A DNA stretch of 64,000 nt from Parasponia andersonii (Eukaryota > Streptophyta > Magnoliopsida > Rosales > Cannabaceae). The notes below the pieces were generated by a model. The model searched no databases. It saw nothing but the letters and a program-made list of their open reading frames with translations, and had not been told where the DNA came from. Shown one piece after another: positions 1-11,670 of this stretch (its first letter is position 1; every line of letters starts with the position of its first letter). The stretch is taken from the NCBI GenBank assembly GCA_002914805.1, contig JXTB01000292.1, positions 378,419-442,418 of the forward strand, read 5' to 3'. The position numbers and the translations under genes were made by a program.

Positions 1-637
1 TCTTTAAGCGTACATGCCCCTCTCGGGAACGCATGGCTCATATATATATAGTCCTAAGATTGTGAACCATGCAGATCTCAATCTCCGGACTGAGTACCTT
101 TCTCCTCAAACTCTTTTTCAGAGGTCACAGGCCGAGATTTCTGTGATCTTCTCTGTATCGTCGTAGCCTGATTTCCGCCGCCTCCTACGGCTCGAATTTG
201 TCAGGGGTGAGATTTGGGTAAATCACCTTTCTATCAGGATGGCTTGCCCCTTGTGAACACCTACCCAGGATCGTATTAAATGCTCTGTCTGGGTCTGGAG
301 TCGTGAGTTGCTTTCCATTGTATTCAGGTGGAAGACCCTTGGGGCTTCCGATCCCCCAGCTGTCGAGGTAAGGACCATTGTATTCAGGTGGAAGATCCTT
401 GGGGCTTCCGACCCCCCAGCTGTCGAGGTAAGGGTCAGACTGGGCCGAGACTATCCAGGGTGTGTGATGGGCTCGGCCCTAACTTCGTACGGCCCAATGG
501 CTAATTGTGAAATCACGTGTGACCCGCGTGGCCTTTAACTAATCACTCTCGACACCTGTCGGACGATGGATCCCTTTTGTGACCTGTTCACCCGCTCAGC
601 CGTACACATGGCGTATGACTTGGGAACGGGTCCCACA
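1..637 (-). repeat. LTR of Ty3/gypsy family A, cut by the window edge
   Basis: Collinear with the LTR at 11671-12506: shared blocks include the TATATATATA stretch, the segment around CTGTCAGGGG(T/C)GAGATTTGG and the end GGGAACGGGTCCCACA. Minus orientation is inferred from the second copy, where a polypurine tract abuts the same end. Here the end at 637 is followed by ordinary AT-rich DNA with no polypurine tract, so this is either a solo LTR or the 5' LTR of an element running left out of the window. It contains an internal tandem duplication (315-434). Confidence 0.75.
315..434. repeat. 60-bp tandem duplication inside LTR A
   Basis: Two adjacent 60-bp units both start CCATTGTATTCAGGTGGAAG and differ at only a few bases. 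The LTR A copy at 11671-12506 has the unit once, so the duplication is specific to this copy or subfamily. A short ORF over this stretch repeats a peptide only because of it. Confidence 0.9.
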
Positions 638-1114
638 CTATTTATAATTTGTTAAATTGTTCAGTCTATTCTAATTATGTATTCATCTTTCGTGGATACA
701 GAGTTATGCTATGAACGTGGAAAATGTTACTATTATGCATGAAGAATTAAGTAAAGAATTAAGTATGTACTTCCTTTGTACTTGTGAGATTAAATAAGAC
801 GTGTATGAAACATATGATATTATTACTGAGTAATTTTGAATGAAGTGACCAATTTAATTGTGTACTCATTGATGAAACCATTTTATTCTTACCGAGAACA
901 CGTTGAGTCCGAGTTTCGGGAAAAAAAAAAAAAAGAAAGAAAGAACGAAGAAAAAAATCTAGTTACAAAATTGATTATGGACAATTTTTGTTGGGGAAAA
1001 ATAAATATCAAAGCCATTTGAGCAAATAATAAAAGAAAGGAAAGTTTGTGGCTTCGAAGCCTGTAATCTACTTTCCCTAAGGTACTATTTACCCCAACTC
1101 ATATTAAGTGTTTT
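638..1114. other. AT-rich spacer, no gene seen
   Basis: Low-complexity AT-rich sequence with a poly-A/GA run near 920-955. One 61-codon ORF covers the run and looks fortuitous. Confidence 0.6.
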
Positions 1115-3341
1115 TGTCACAAGTCAAACTCCGTGCCAATGACAGAAAGAGAATTTGATAAGTAGAAATTCAATAATAGTTTAAGAAAAAAATATTAAAA
1201 AGTTTCAAAAGAAAAATTCTCACAATTTTGTAATAAAACCAAACATCATCATTATTATTCTCATAATTCAGGCATAATAGTTATACAGACCGAATCCGTA
1301 ATACGAGTCTTTAAGTATCAATACAAACTAAGATAAATAAACTGAAGTGTTCTACATAGTTACTAATTACTAAAATCAATAACGTGCTCCTCTTTACACC
1401 CTTCTAAATCTCTAAGGTTACAGTAAACACTGTCTGAGAGGGAAAAAAAATAAGAAATGAGTATTCATATACTTAGTAGAAATTCAATTACTTTTTTGAA
1501 TGGATGTAATTTCTTAAACTTGTATGATTAGTATTTTTTCCAAATCTATTTATAAACAAGGTTTATAAAATAATTAAGATCAAGAATAATCACATATTCA
1601 AAACCAAAACTAAAACCATATAATTATATATATCATACATCAACTAGCATATATGAGTGAGCTCTCATTATCTCAACATGGTCCTATAATACTTTTTTGC
1701 CAGAAGTACCCAGTATCCTGATACTACTCGAAGGCATGCCAGCAAAATCTATGCAAGGACCTAGGTCTCTTACTTAGCACTATAGTAACTTGCCAGTGAT
1801 CTAAACTACTGCGATACAATAATGAAATCAAGTACGCGATCTTATGGTATGTATAACATATAACAATTTATAATCATGTATCGAAGAATTAATCAGATCA
1901 TACTTTAAAATCCCACTTAGCATTATTCTGGAATTTACTGTAACATAAGCAATACTCCACTATATTACCTCATGATCACAATTTATAAATATGTATAAAA
2001 ATTCACACATTCTAATCCCAATATGTTTCAATAATTTATTAAATCATTGTATAATTCACGATTTTTCATAAATCAGTTACAATATAATTATAAATCAAAA
2101 TATTTATAAAACTAGGTAATTAAACCCCTATCTCAAGATAGTAGCTATACTAAGCTAACGACGTTTGAAGAATCTCCCGTTGGTCACTTGGATATTCGGA
2201 CGATCGTTTCGAAAATCCTGTAAGCTCAGTTTGAGTAATGACTTTTCCAATAGAGCCTTAAATGGCTAAACAGACATTATTATTGAATTCTTGGCATCTA
2301 ATATAGCTAGGTTAGGCATATAATTTGTCAAATTTGGGTCTCGAGAGTAGACCTGATACGTGAAGTACAAAACGATACTAGTCATGAGCATCGTGCCCCA
2401 ATTTTCGTGCCACTTTAAAACATAGAGATATTTTATATCAAAGTTCTTTTTTCGACCTCACTGAGTCTGAATTTGAAGTCAGAATTTAATTTCTAGGTCT
2501 CGAGCCTTAAATAGGCTTTAAATCCAAGAATTACAAAAATGTCTCTTTTTGAAATTTATTTAAAAAATATCATTTTTTCAATTCAAAAATTAACATATTT
2601 TCGGATATCATTCAAATGCCTAACAGCCTCCACAATTCATGATTTTCTGTCCTCTTCAATGCCATATAATTATTTTGGACAAAGTAATTATCTAACAAAA
2701 ATAATTATAAAAATACCATAAAACTATTTGAAAAATGGCCAAATCGAATAAACCTTTACTGATGGCAAGTTGACGGCCGAAATTGGTCGGAAAAGGATGA
2801 CAATGACAAGATGAGGCTGTACGCACTGATAGAGCTACAACCGAAAAATTGCTTCGCTGGTGTCATCTTCAGAGGCTTGGATCTCTGTCGTACGGTGGCG
2901 TTTCATGGTGGGGCTTGACGTTGCGGCTGAAGTTGCGGGGTGGCGCACGACGGGCAATGGGCGGTAATGTGGTAGCTAGCAGTTGAGCAACTTTTGGCTA
3001 TTTGAATTTTCTCTCGAGGACCTTCATGAGAAAGAAGAAAAATGTTGGAGATTTAAAGACAATTTCAAGAACTATAGCACACATGTCATTTCTAGAACAT
3101 TTAGGTTACTATTTCATTAATTACACTTTGACCTAAATTTCAAAATATTCTTTTAATTATGCCCTTAAATAATTACACTTTAGTCCTTCTTTTAAATTTT
3201 TCTTTACATATAAGCCCAAATAAACTTATACTTAATTGTGTCTATATTCATTTCAAATATTTTAATTAAATAATCCAAAAAATCAATATTACATAAATGC
3301 CATTAGCCTAAAAATTACCCTTTTCCCCTTAATAAAAACTG
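1115..3341 (-). repeat. Long LTR of a chromovirus-like Ty3/gypsy element, family C
   Basis: Collinear with 45391-47260. Shared landmarks are the TGTCA(C/T) edge, a GAGCTCTCAT block, the CCAGTATCCTGAT/CCAGCATCTTAAC block and a CAAGGACCTAGGTCTC-like block. In the other copy a tRNA-Met-type primer binding site abuts the low-coordinate edge, which sets minus orientation for both. A length near 2.2 kb fits the long LTRs of the Tekay/Del clade. The high-coordinate edge is uncertain; I place it at TTTTACA near 3341. No coding sequence is attached to this copy. Confidence 0.65.
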
Positions 3342-3599
3342 AATTTTACATTTCCGAACTAATTAAAATGAAGTTTGTTAATATATTTTCTAATGGCAAA
3401 TTACCTTCAATATATAACAAATCAATGATATTCTATAAATAGCAATTTTAGTAAATATATTAAATAATTTATAAAATTGATTAATCAACATTATATTTGG
3501 AAATTCCAATATTATATTTATAGCCAAATATTGTCACCTATCATGTAATGAAAAATATCCCTATTTGTTTTACTTTCAAGTTGAAGTTGTACTTTAAAT
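3342..3599. other. AT-rich spacer, no gene seen
   Basis: AT-rich DNA between family C LTR sequence and a plus-strand retroelement end. No ORF or motif recognised. Confidence 0.5.
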
Positions 3600-3960
3600 T
3601 TTGGTTTGACCTTGAATTTCGAGACAATTTTTTTAAGGAGTGAGAGATGTAAAATCCCATACTTTTTTTTTTTTAAAATCAAGGTCATTTGGTAATTTTT
3701 CCAAAAATTTGGTTAATTTGAGAGGAATTTATGAGCTAGGGGCCAAATAGCAAACCTGGACAAGTTAAAGACACATTCCAGCTTTTGACAAGTGTCATAA
3801 ATTGCCCAGAACCCCACTTATTCCCCATTCCTCCACATCAAAATCCTTTGTGCCCAATCACTTTAGTTTGCCCTCGCTAAAATTCATTTTCTAGAACATC
3901 CTCTCTTAATGGATGAGTCCTAGAGATTTACATAGTAGCTCTAAGAACTTGTACAACTTG
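3600..3960 (+). mobile_element. Chromovirus 3' junction: pol end, polypurine tract and start of 3' LTR
   Basis: TTGAATTTCGAGACAA resembles the end of chromovirus pol (the GAATTTCGAGGACGA-type sequence). It is followed by the purine-rich AAGGAGTGAGAGA and then TGTAAAATCCCATAC, a usual form for a Tekay/Del LTR start. The LTR-like sequence runs to about 3960 without a clear end. The piece is in plus orientation, opposite to the neighbouring LTR C copy, so two elements meet here. Called on motif order only. Confidence 0.45.
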
Positions 3961-4061
3961 TTTTTATCAACATACTCGCCTACTCAGCTAGACTAGAAGG
4001 CTCCCAGGTGTTGGTTCAATGTAAACTTTATACTGAATATTTAACAACCTACTTACGTATG

Positions 4062-4120
4062 ATTATGGGTGATTAACCTCAGATAATTAAACCCACTATC
4101 TGAGGTTAATCATCCATAAT
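4062..4120. repeat. Near-perfect inverted repeat (hairpin)
   Basis: Arms at 4062-4085 and 4097-4120 (24 nt, core GATTAACCTCAGATA) pair with one mismatch around an 11-nt loop. It could be the middle of a small MITE or a hairpin-forming RNA. No longer terminal repeats were found around it. Confidence 0.75.
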
Positions 4121-4317
4121 TACAATAGTAACTATGGATTGCTCGACACGTAGTGCTTTCTTGTCCATCCATCTTTAAATAATTATGAATTAGTAATGAT
4201 GCTCGTAGACACATGGCAATTTTGGGGTAGTTGGTGGCCTTTGCTTCTTTTCTACCCTCTTCTAATTCCTTGCTCAGTTTATATGGGGTCTCACATGACC
4301 TTAGATGTCATTTTGTA

Positions 4318-4321
<4 letters not shown>

Positions 4322-4352
<31 letters not shown>
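4322..4352. repeat. (AT)n microsatellite
   Basis: About 15 uninterrupted TA/AT dinucleotides. Confidence 0.95.
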
Positions 4353-4356
<4 letters not shown>

Positions 4357-5031
4357 TACTAACCAGTTGTACATTGTCACATCAAGCCAATTATTTTTAT
4401 GGCATTTAAACCTAGAGGTCTACTAGCCCCTCGTGATAAAAAGAAAAAAAAAAACAAAAGATTCATTTATAAATTTTTCTCAAAATTAACTCTCATTGCT
4501 ATATTATACGTCTAAATTTACTTGGATATTTTATTACTTAACAAGTTTTAGAATACATTCTTTTCCAACAAACTCCAAATTATTTCTACTACTATCGCCA
4601 CCTGTAGTACCCTCACAACCACTACCGATCCCGATCCCAATCACGCCTTCATTCGACTGGAGTTAAGAATTTCAACTGTGATCGAATTTATTTGATCACC
4701 AATTTTGTCCGTTTTGACCGATTTTTAACCAAGGGTCAAAACTTTTTAACTGGTGGCTTAACCGTTATTGAAAATTTTCAACTTCAGCCGAACATCGTCT
4801 GTCATTTTTTCCATTTTTGCTTTTTCTGACATGGTCTAAAAATTTCAATTGGGGTCATATTTTGGGTAGATTTTAGAATTTCGAATTTTTCACTAAATAA
4901 AATTCTTAATTTTATAAATGATTTATAGTTTATCTCTTTTCTTATTAGATGCTTTAAAATAGAGTAAAAAATGATAAATTAAGCCATTATTTATTCTACA
5001 TAATCTAGCCAAAATATTAGATTAAATTAAT

Positions 5032-5612
5032 GGGTTTATGGCACAAATGTTCCCTAAATTATCAAATTTGTGGCAATTTGTTCTTCAAAATTCTAATTGT
5101 AGCAATTAAGTTATTAAATTTTCTAATTTAGAGCAATTCGGTCTTTAAATTATCTAAATCGTAATCTATTATTAAATTTATGACCAAAAACACATTTCAT
5201 GAGCACATAGTAGCATTTGAAAGTATATTTGAGAAGTAATTTGATAATTTTAAGTATAAAAATAAATAATTATAAATTTTTTTTTCTAAATTTGCAGTTT
5301 TTAGAATCTTAAAAAATATAAATCATACATTTTTTTCTTCAAATCTTTTTGAACAATTTATTTTCCTTTAAATATAATTTTAGATGCTACAACATATTCT
5401 TCGCATATAGTATTTTTTTAATTTTTTCTTCAAATCTTTTTGAACAATTTATTTTCTTTTAAATATAATTTTAGATGCTACAACATATTCTTCACATATT
5501 CTTCGCATATAGTATTTTTTAGAATTTAAAAAGTTTAAGAACTAAATTACTTCAAATAAAAAAAATTCAGTGAATTACCACAAATTCAGTAGACCAGAGA
5601 TGCCATTAACCC
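5032..5612. mobile_element. Mutator-type MITE, copy 1
   Basis: Starts GGGTTTATGGCACAAATG and ends in the inverted form ...GATGCCATTAACCC. It is flanked by a 9-bp direct repeat, TAAATTAAT (5023-5031) and TAAAATAAT (5613-5621), with 8 of 9 matching. A 9-bp target duplication is typical of Mutator-like insertions. Copy 2 at 24147-24631 shares both ends and much of the interior. No coding capacity. Confidence 0.8.
5338..5519. repeat. Tandem duplication inside MITE copy 1
   Basis: A unit of about 86 bp containing CAAATCTTTTTGAACAATTT and TAGATGCTACAACATATTC occurs twice in a row. The second unit has a further small repeat of ATATTCTTC. Confidence 0.85.
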
Positions 5613-5792
5613 TAAAATAATACGTGATATTTACAGTATTAAGTCGGGCGCCACCAGGACCAGCCATTATCAAGGCGCTCAACTGCCTATCATGCTGGCT
5701 TTTATTATCATATCAATATAGCGAATCCAATATGCTTGTGAGTACGAGATGTTTTCCTACGCACTCAAACTCACCCTCTCGCAATAAAATTC

Positions 5793-5800
5793 TATAAATA
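5793..5800 (+). promoter_or_regulatory. TATA box of the acyl-CoA-binding protein gene
   Basis: TATAAATA lies about 155 bp before the start codon and predicts transcription starting near 5825. The leader just downstream contains a partial tandem duplication: the 24-bp block CGACCCTACTGCTTGGCCTC plus AAAA occurs at 5830-5853 and again at 5883-5906. Confidence 0.6.
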
Positions 5801-5954
5801 AGGCATCATCAAAACACACTGCTGCGTTTCGACCCTACTGCTTGGCCTCAAAACACACTGGCATCGAGAGTAACGAAACGAACGACCCTACTGCTTGGCC
5901 TCAAAATTTTCACCAAGGAGAGACTACCCAAGGCGCATCGGATTCTCACACGAG

Positions 5955-7662
5955 ATGGGTTTGAAGGTCTACTCTCATTCTTCTCTGCTTCCATCTTTTT
6001 CTTTCTTTCTTTCTCTCTTTTTTTTGTTTTAATTATAATCTTTAATCTCTTGGGTTGTATGAAATTAGTCCAGATCCATGATTGTTCGTTTCTTTTTGAC
6101 TGGTTATGCTTGGATTAATTTGATCTATGGTTTTCTTTTCTTTATATTTCCCAAATCTCTCATGCAACCACATATTTATGTTCTGTTTTTCCTCCTCTTT
6201 TTTTTTTTTCTTGGAATTTGTAATGGAGATTTTGGCTTAATTCATTTGAGTGGGTGTTTTGTTCTTTCTTCCAGACATTGATTGACTTGGATGAAATTTT
6301 TCTATAATGGTAAAAACTATTTAGTTTGTGTTTTTGTTTTTATTGAAAATTGATGATTTTATTGCAAGTGGTTTTTGGTAGATCTTGATGGAATCATCAA
6401 CATGTAATGTCAGATGTTAGTTTGGGTACAATCCCATCTTCTCAATGATTGTCTTACTTCCTAAGATCTATTAAATAAAGAGAGAGGAATCCAGAATGGA
6501 TAAATAGGAGTCCCCTTTACCATGGATTCTGAGATTTATTCAGATTCAGGCATCTTCCTGAATTTAGTTTATTTCCAGAGACTTGTGTAGATACTTTTAA
6601 GCTTTACTTTACTTCAAATCTATGTTTTAAGTTCCCTTTCTATCCCAGTTAGATACTTTGGATAGAGGTTACCTTGTCATAGATTTTGGTTTATATTTCG
6701 AGGAAAAATAAAATGGCCTACGAAACAAAAGTTCCAATGTATTTAGTTTTGCCAGATTTGATAAAAGTTCTTCCTTAACTCCTCCCAATTATTCTTTTTT
6801 TTTTTTTTTTTTAATTTTTGTTCGAGCCAAACTTAAAAGAATTGGGTTGATTTTTCGTGATTGTGTTTTCATTCATAATTATGTTTGTTCCAAGTTTACT
6901 CGAAAACCATTTTGTCGAAGAAGTTGTATGATTTGACAAGAATGGTTTAGCACAACTGTGGATGCCACTGAAAAAGGTTCATTTTTTTGGTCACACACCT
7001 GTTGGTTTCAAAGTATGCAAAAAGTAGTTATTTTGATTATCAACATGCTAGTCCTTGATTCAACCGTCATTTTCTCCTTGTTTGGGCTTAGCTTTAGTAA
7101 CTACACACTTTAACTTCAAGCACGGACAAGTAACTGTGTTCACTATTAAACCTGGTCATGGGGTTAATGCAGGAAGAGTTTGAGGAGTATGCTGCGAAAG
7201 CAAAGACCCTGCCTCAGACAACCACCAATGAAAGCTTGCTCAGTCTCTATGGGCTGTACAAACAAGCTACTGTTGGACCAGTGAACACCGGTTAGTAGCT
7301 TGCTCCTTTCGAATCTGCTGCTTTTCACTGTTTTCATATCGATGTTTTTTTTTTTTTAAAAAAAAAAAGAATTAAAACAATAAAGAACTTTCCCCTTCAT
7401 GTGTTTATGTCTTATTTGCAGACCGTCCCGGGATATTCAATTTGAGAGACCGAGCAAAGTGGGATGCATGGAAAAAAAATGAAGGTAACACTTTGATACA
7501 AAATTTGAGACATTTGACATCTGCCATCAATGTTTTTGGGTGTAAATCTAAAGAAGTTGTATGGTCTTTTCAGGGAAATCTAAGGATGAAGCAATGAGCG
7601 ACTATATCACTCTGGTGAAACAGTTGCTGGAAGCAGCAGCAGCAGCTGCAGCTTCTGCTTGA
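5955..7662 (+). CDS. ACBP6: 10-kDa acyl-CoA-binding protein
   Basis: Four coding exons: 5955-5966, 7173-7290, 7422-7484 and 7574-7662. All introns have GT/AG borders and the frame is kept. The product is 93 residues, almost exactly the size of the cytosolic plant 10-kDa ACBPs, with no signal peptide or membrane segment. A single ACB domain fills the protein. The hallmark YGLYKQATVGP lies at residues 30-40, DRPGIFNLRDRAKWDAWK at 44-61, and the C-terminal helix has YITLVKQLLEA near 75-85. Known family role: binding medium- and long-chain acyl-CoA esters and moving them through the cytosol, with links to phospholipid metabolism and cold tolerance. The first exon codes only four residues (MGLK) and is followed by a 1.2-kb intron, as in other plant genes of this type. 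The C-terminus is alanine-rich (about eight Ala from GCA/GCT repeats). The gene looks intact. The symbol follows the small Arabidopsis member. Confidence 0.95.
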
Positions 7663-8301
7663 TATCCACTTCATCCTCATGGTGCCATTCCAGTTTCTTC
7701 TGTTTAGACTTTTAAGAATTATCTCGAGTAAACTTATGGGGTTCTTGAATGCTACTCTGTTATATTTAAATTATGAATGAATTGTCCTTGTCATGTATCC
7801 TTATCTTTTCCAGTTATCAATATGGAAATATTTATGTGAAATGGTTCAAAATGTGATATGATATCTTGTGAAATTGACCAAGGAGAAGAAGAAACCTGTC
7901 ACTATCACCATCCTCTAGAATTTGAATTTTTAGAGCTTGGTAGTTCCCACACTTCAAGCCCTAATTTTTTTTTTGTCCTAAGGAGATTTGGTCAGAAAGA
8001 TTGTTGGGAGTTGGTTAGTGATTTGAAACTCATTACCCAATTGTGTTAAATTATAGCGACGTAATCCACTGATAAACAAACTAGTCAATTTTTGAAATGA
8101 TCGATTGGTCGCCTAAAATAATTTAAAGTTGGAAAAACATACAGTAAATGAGTAATGCTAATACAAACAAAAACGCCCAACTATTGGTCACCGGAAATAA
8201 TAATAATAATATTATACTAGCTTAAAATTTAAGGAATTAGGTCCGTCTGGTGCTAGTTCTTAATTTTCTTGGAATAAAGACAACTAACACCTTGTTATTA
8301 C

Positions 8302-8338
<37 letters not shown>

Positions 8339-8687
8339 TAGCGTAAACATATTTAGCGTAAACACCTTGTTCTTAATTTTTTTCTTTTTGATTTTAACAG
8401 TATTTCATTACTGATTGTCATTTATATGAAAATGTTTTCTCTCAGTTTGATTTTTAATAGTAATAACAAAGAATTGCGCTACTGATTTTTGCTTATAAAA
8501 GTAAAAAGGAATTCTTACAGAAATGCATGCCTAAAGTTTTTTTTGAAATATTCCAGATTTATTTAGAGAATACTATTTTAAATACTATTTTTGAAATATG
8601 TTTAAAAACAATGCCACTTTCGTCTTCGAAATGGGAATTTTCAAAAAATACTTAAAATAATATTTGAATCGACTAGTAACGTCAAGT
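7663..8687. other. 3' flank of the ACBP gene, no further gene
   Basis: The first 150-200 bases are probably 3' UTR. An (ATT)n microsatellite lies at 8300-8339. The 63-codon ORF at 7858-8049 has no recognisable feature. Confidence 0.6.
8300..8339. repeat. (ATT)n microsatellite
   Basis: About 13 tandem ATT units. Confidence 0.95.
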
Positions 8688-9204
8688 AAAGGTGACCATC
8701 AGTCGAATTGGGTCGGGGCCAGTGATTTTTCAGGTTGCGATTTTGCCAACACATAACCCAAGCACAACGCAATCAAAATTATACTATCATTGTGCAGCCC
8801 GCCCATTTTATTAGTTAGACCAATAAAATGGGCAGGTTAACCCATTGAAAAATTCTTTTTATAAATTTCTTAATTATCTTTTAATGTTTATATTTGTAAA
8901 TTACTAATCACATATTAAAAAAATCCTTTATATTTTCAAAATCTTTAACGTTAATAAGATAATATACTAAAAAATAGAAAGAAAAACTACAGATCAAATA
9001 ATATTTTAAAATAATTTTAGTAGATATAATATATTACCCGGGTTGGATTTTATGTTAGGTGGGTTATAACACACCCCCAATCCGACCAAATTTACATTGG
9101 GCAGGTTGAAATCATTCCTAATTTAATAGGGTTGCTTCTCTTTCAAGTTAGTCAAATTACAAATGGTCAGGTTAGTCGAGTTGGTAGGTTATTTGCACCC
9201 TTAT
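8688..9204. mobile_element. Degraded hAT-like non-autonomous element (tentative)
   Basis: The interior is of the kind seen in plant hAT-derived repeats (GGGTTGGATTTTATG, AATCCGACC, AGGTTAGTCGAGTTGG). Ends AAAGGTGACCAT and ATTTGCACCCTTAT are weakly inverted. Flanks CGTCAAGT and TCTCAAGT match at 6 of 8, compatible with an old 8-bp target duplication. A perfect 12-bp inverted repeat (GCCCATTTTATT, 8801-8812 and 8822-8833) sits inside. Confidence 0.4.
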
Positions 9205-11670
9205 TCTCAAGTGACTTTGGAAGGTGTAAAAAGTAATATTTTTTTTTAAATAGTTTTAAAAATATTATTTTTCTAAATAAATCTAGGATTTTATTTTTAA
9301 AAAACAATTAAGAGGAATTTGGATTTTATATGATAAATTTTCAAAACAAAATTGAAAAATCCTGAATTTTAAAATTGTATAAAAATCTCAGATTATTTAG
9401 AAAATACTATTTTTATTAATTAATGAGATAATTGAGATAACCGATCAAGTTAGTTGAAAAAAAATATCTCAAGACTCAAGTAAGTTGATTGGTTACTCTA
9501 ATTAACCTAATTGGTTATCATTGAAAGACTAATTTTAAAGAAAATTGGCATTTTCTAAATACGTTTGAGAAGTGGAATTCTTATAAAGACACATTTAAAA
9601 GTGATATTTTTCGAAACTAATCCAGAATTTTCAGAAAATTCAGCCCGGATTTTTCAAATTTTTTTGACTTTAGGCCTTTGATTTTTGTAAAATAGCCTAA
9701 AAATTTGACCATTCAATTTTTCAAATTTTCTTTGAAATTTTAACATGTAAAATCCAAGTAAAAATACGCAAGCAAGGTAGTGTTTGATATGTGAAATGAG
9801 CATTAATGACTTCAGTGTTTGATTTTGATTTTGAACTCTTCAAGATGGAATTGTTTTCCTAAATTAAACTACTGCGAAAGTTATTCCATTCCATCTCTAA
9901 ATTTATTATGCCATGTTTACCCTTTCTTCTTCAACCAACTTTGCTATTCATTCACTAATGTCCAATTTAGCACTATTTGCCGTCATTATTCTCGTCGCCT
10001 GAGCTCCAGCTACAACATCGACTATATCTTCAGCTTTGTTCGCCTGAGGTCCAATCATAATGTCGTCGCCAGATCCATTCGCAGTTTTTCTGCCAACAAT
10101 CCATTCTCTGCCTTAGCTCTGGTAATAGGCGCCATTGCCCAGATTTGTTTATAAATTTTGGGCTTGGTAACCATTTTTTTTAAAATCGAAAAAATGGAAA
10201 TATTTTTTAAAAGTATATTTGTTAAATTTCTTTTGGTTATTTTGTTAAATTTGTAAACAGAATTTTAAAAATTATGAAAACAAAAATTTCTTGCTTTCAA
10301 TATTTTTTTTTAAAATCATTTTTTAAGAAATACTGATATCAAAGTTCAAACAATATTTAGACTCATGTCATTATTTCTCTTAATATTTTTTCTCTCGTCA
10401 TAATCTTTTTTGTCACGGTCTCTTTAGTCCATTATAAAAGTGTATTTTTCTAAATAAAATATAAAAAAGGGGAAATTTTTTTCGAGAAAATCAAAAAATA
10501 AAATAAAAAATACTTTATTTTTACGTTTGCAAAAACAAAAAACAAAAAGGTTACCAAATAGCACTTTTTTGTATTCCTCTTGAATATCATCATTTTCCAG
10601 TCTCTTGGGTTTCGATTGGGTATATAAATGGGATATGAATATAATTTTTCATTCAACAATTTGGGTTTTCTAAAGATCGTGGCTGTGTGAAAGAAGAAGA
10701 AGAAGATAAAATTGCACCATGACCTTACTATTGGAAAACCATTAATTAATTGTGAATTTTCATTTTTTTTTGGGTAATATTGGTTTTTTTTTTTTAAGTT
10801 TCCATGATTTTCCATATTTTTATTTCAAAATTTTAAAACAAATTAGTCGTTATTCCATGTTTTGCGCGAGTTGTTATGAGTTGATATTAGCATTATAGAA
10901 TTCTAATTTAAGGTTATGTGTTAATAACTATAATATTTTTTATTCTTAAGATTATTAATGCTATTTAAGTTGGATAAATATATTGATAGAGATAAAAGAG
11001 GTTGTATAAACAAACTACGCAATTTTGAATTTTTAGAAAAATATTTACTATATGAAATTGTTGGTACTTATAAATTTCATATCAAATATTTAAATATAAT
11101 ATAGTTAAATTTAGTATTTTTTAAGTGTTACTCGAATATTTCAATATATAGGTGCTCTGTTAAGAGTTATAAAAAGTCAGTTTGTATTTGACTCTGTTGC
11201 TTAAAGATTATTGTGTTGTTGTTATGATAATAACTGATGCCAAGTTTGTTCAAATATAATAACTCCTGATATTTTGCTTAATATTTAGTGTCACACCTCT
11301 ACATATATAACCCACGTGTAATTCTAAAATTCACCTAGTAATAACTTCGTGCTTTAACACACGTGCATAATCTGTACGTGGGGCTTAATTATCATGAAAA
11401 TTCATATGCATGTACATAATCAATTATAAGGAGACTTTTCATTTCTAATTATCAATACTCGAGTCAATATTTTATATCAAAAGATATAGAGGTCTATTTC
11501 AAAGTATAAACCCAAATAAGAAAATATTGGTAAATAAATTAATCATAAATCCATGGGCATTTCTGTAGTATGTAACATCTACCAATAGTACTGTTAGTTT
11601 CTAAAATTGAGATCTGTCGCATCCGAATCATATTAATCAAAATGGTTAAGTACAAACAATTGATAGCAGT
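9205..11670. other. AT-rich gene-free stretch
   Basis: Long T- and A-rich tracts and weak repeats of the type AAATACTATTTTT, partly shared with 41.3-42.1 kb. ORFs at 9819-10154 (+) and 10450-10815 (-) are low-complexity and show no domain. Confidence 0.6.

Larger units (their letters stand above)
3961..5022. other. Gene-free AT-rich stretch
   Basis: Holds the hairpin at 4062-4120 and an (AT)n run at 4322-4352. Otherwise nothing recognised. The 76-codon ORF at 4196-4426 runs through the (AT)n repeat and is not a credible gene. Confidence 0.6.

Noticed and set aside
9819..10154. 111-codon plus-strand ORF
   Set aside because: No domain, no homologous pattern and AT-rich flanks. Kept only as gene-free sequence.
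10450..10815. 121-codon minus-strand ORF
   Set aside because: Translation is Lys/Asn/Phe-rich and runs over poly-A/T and GAA repeats. No domain or splice context.
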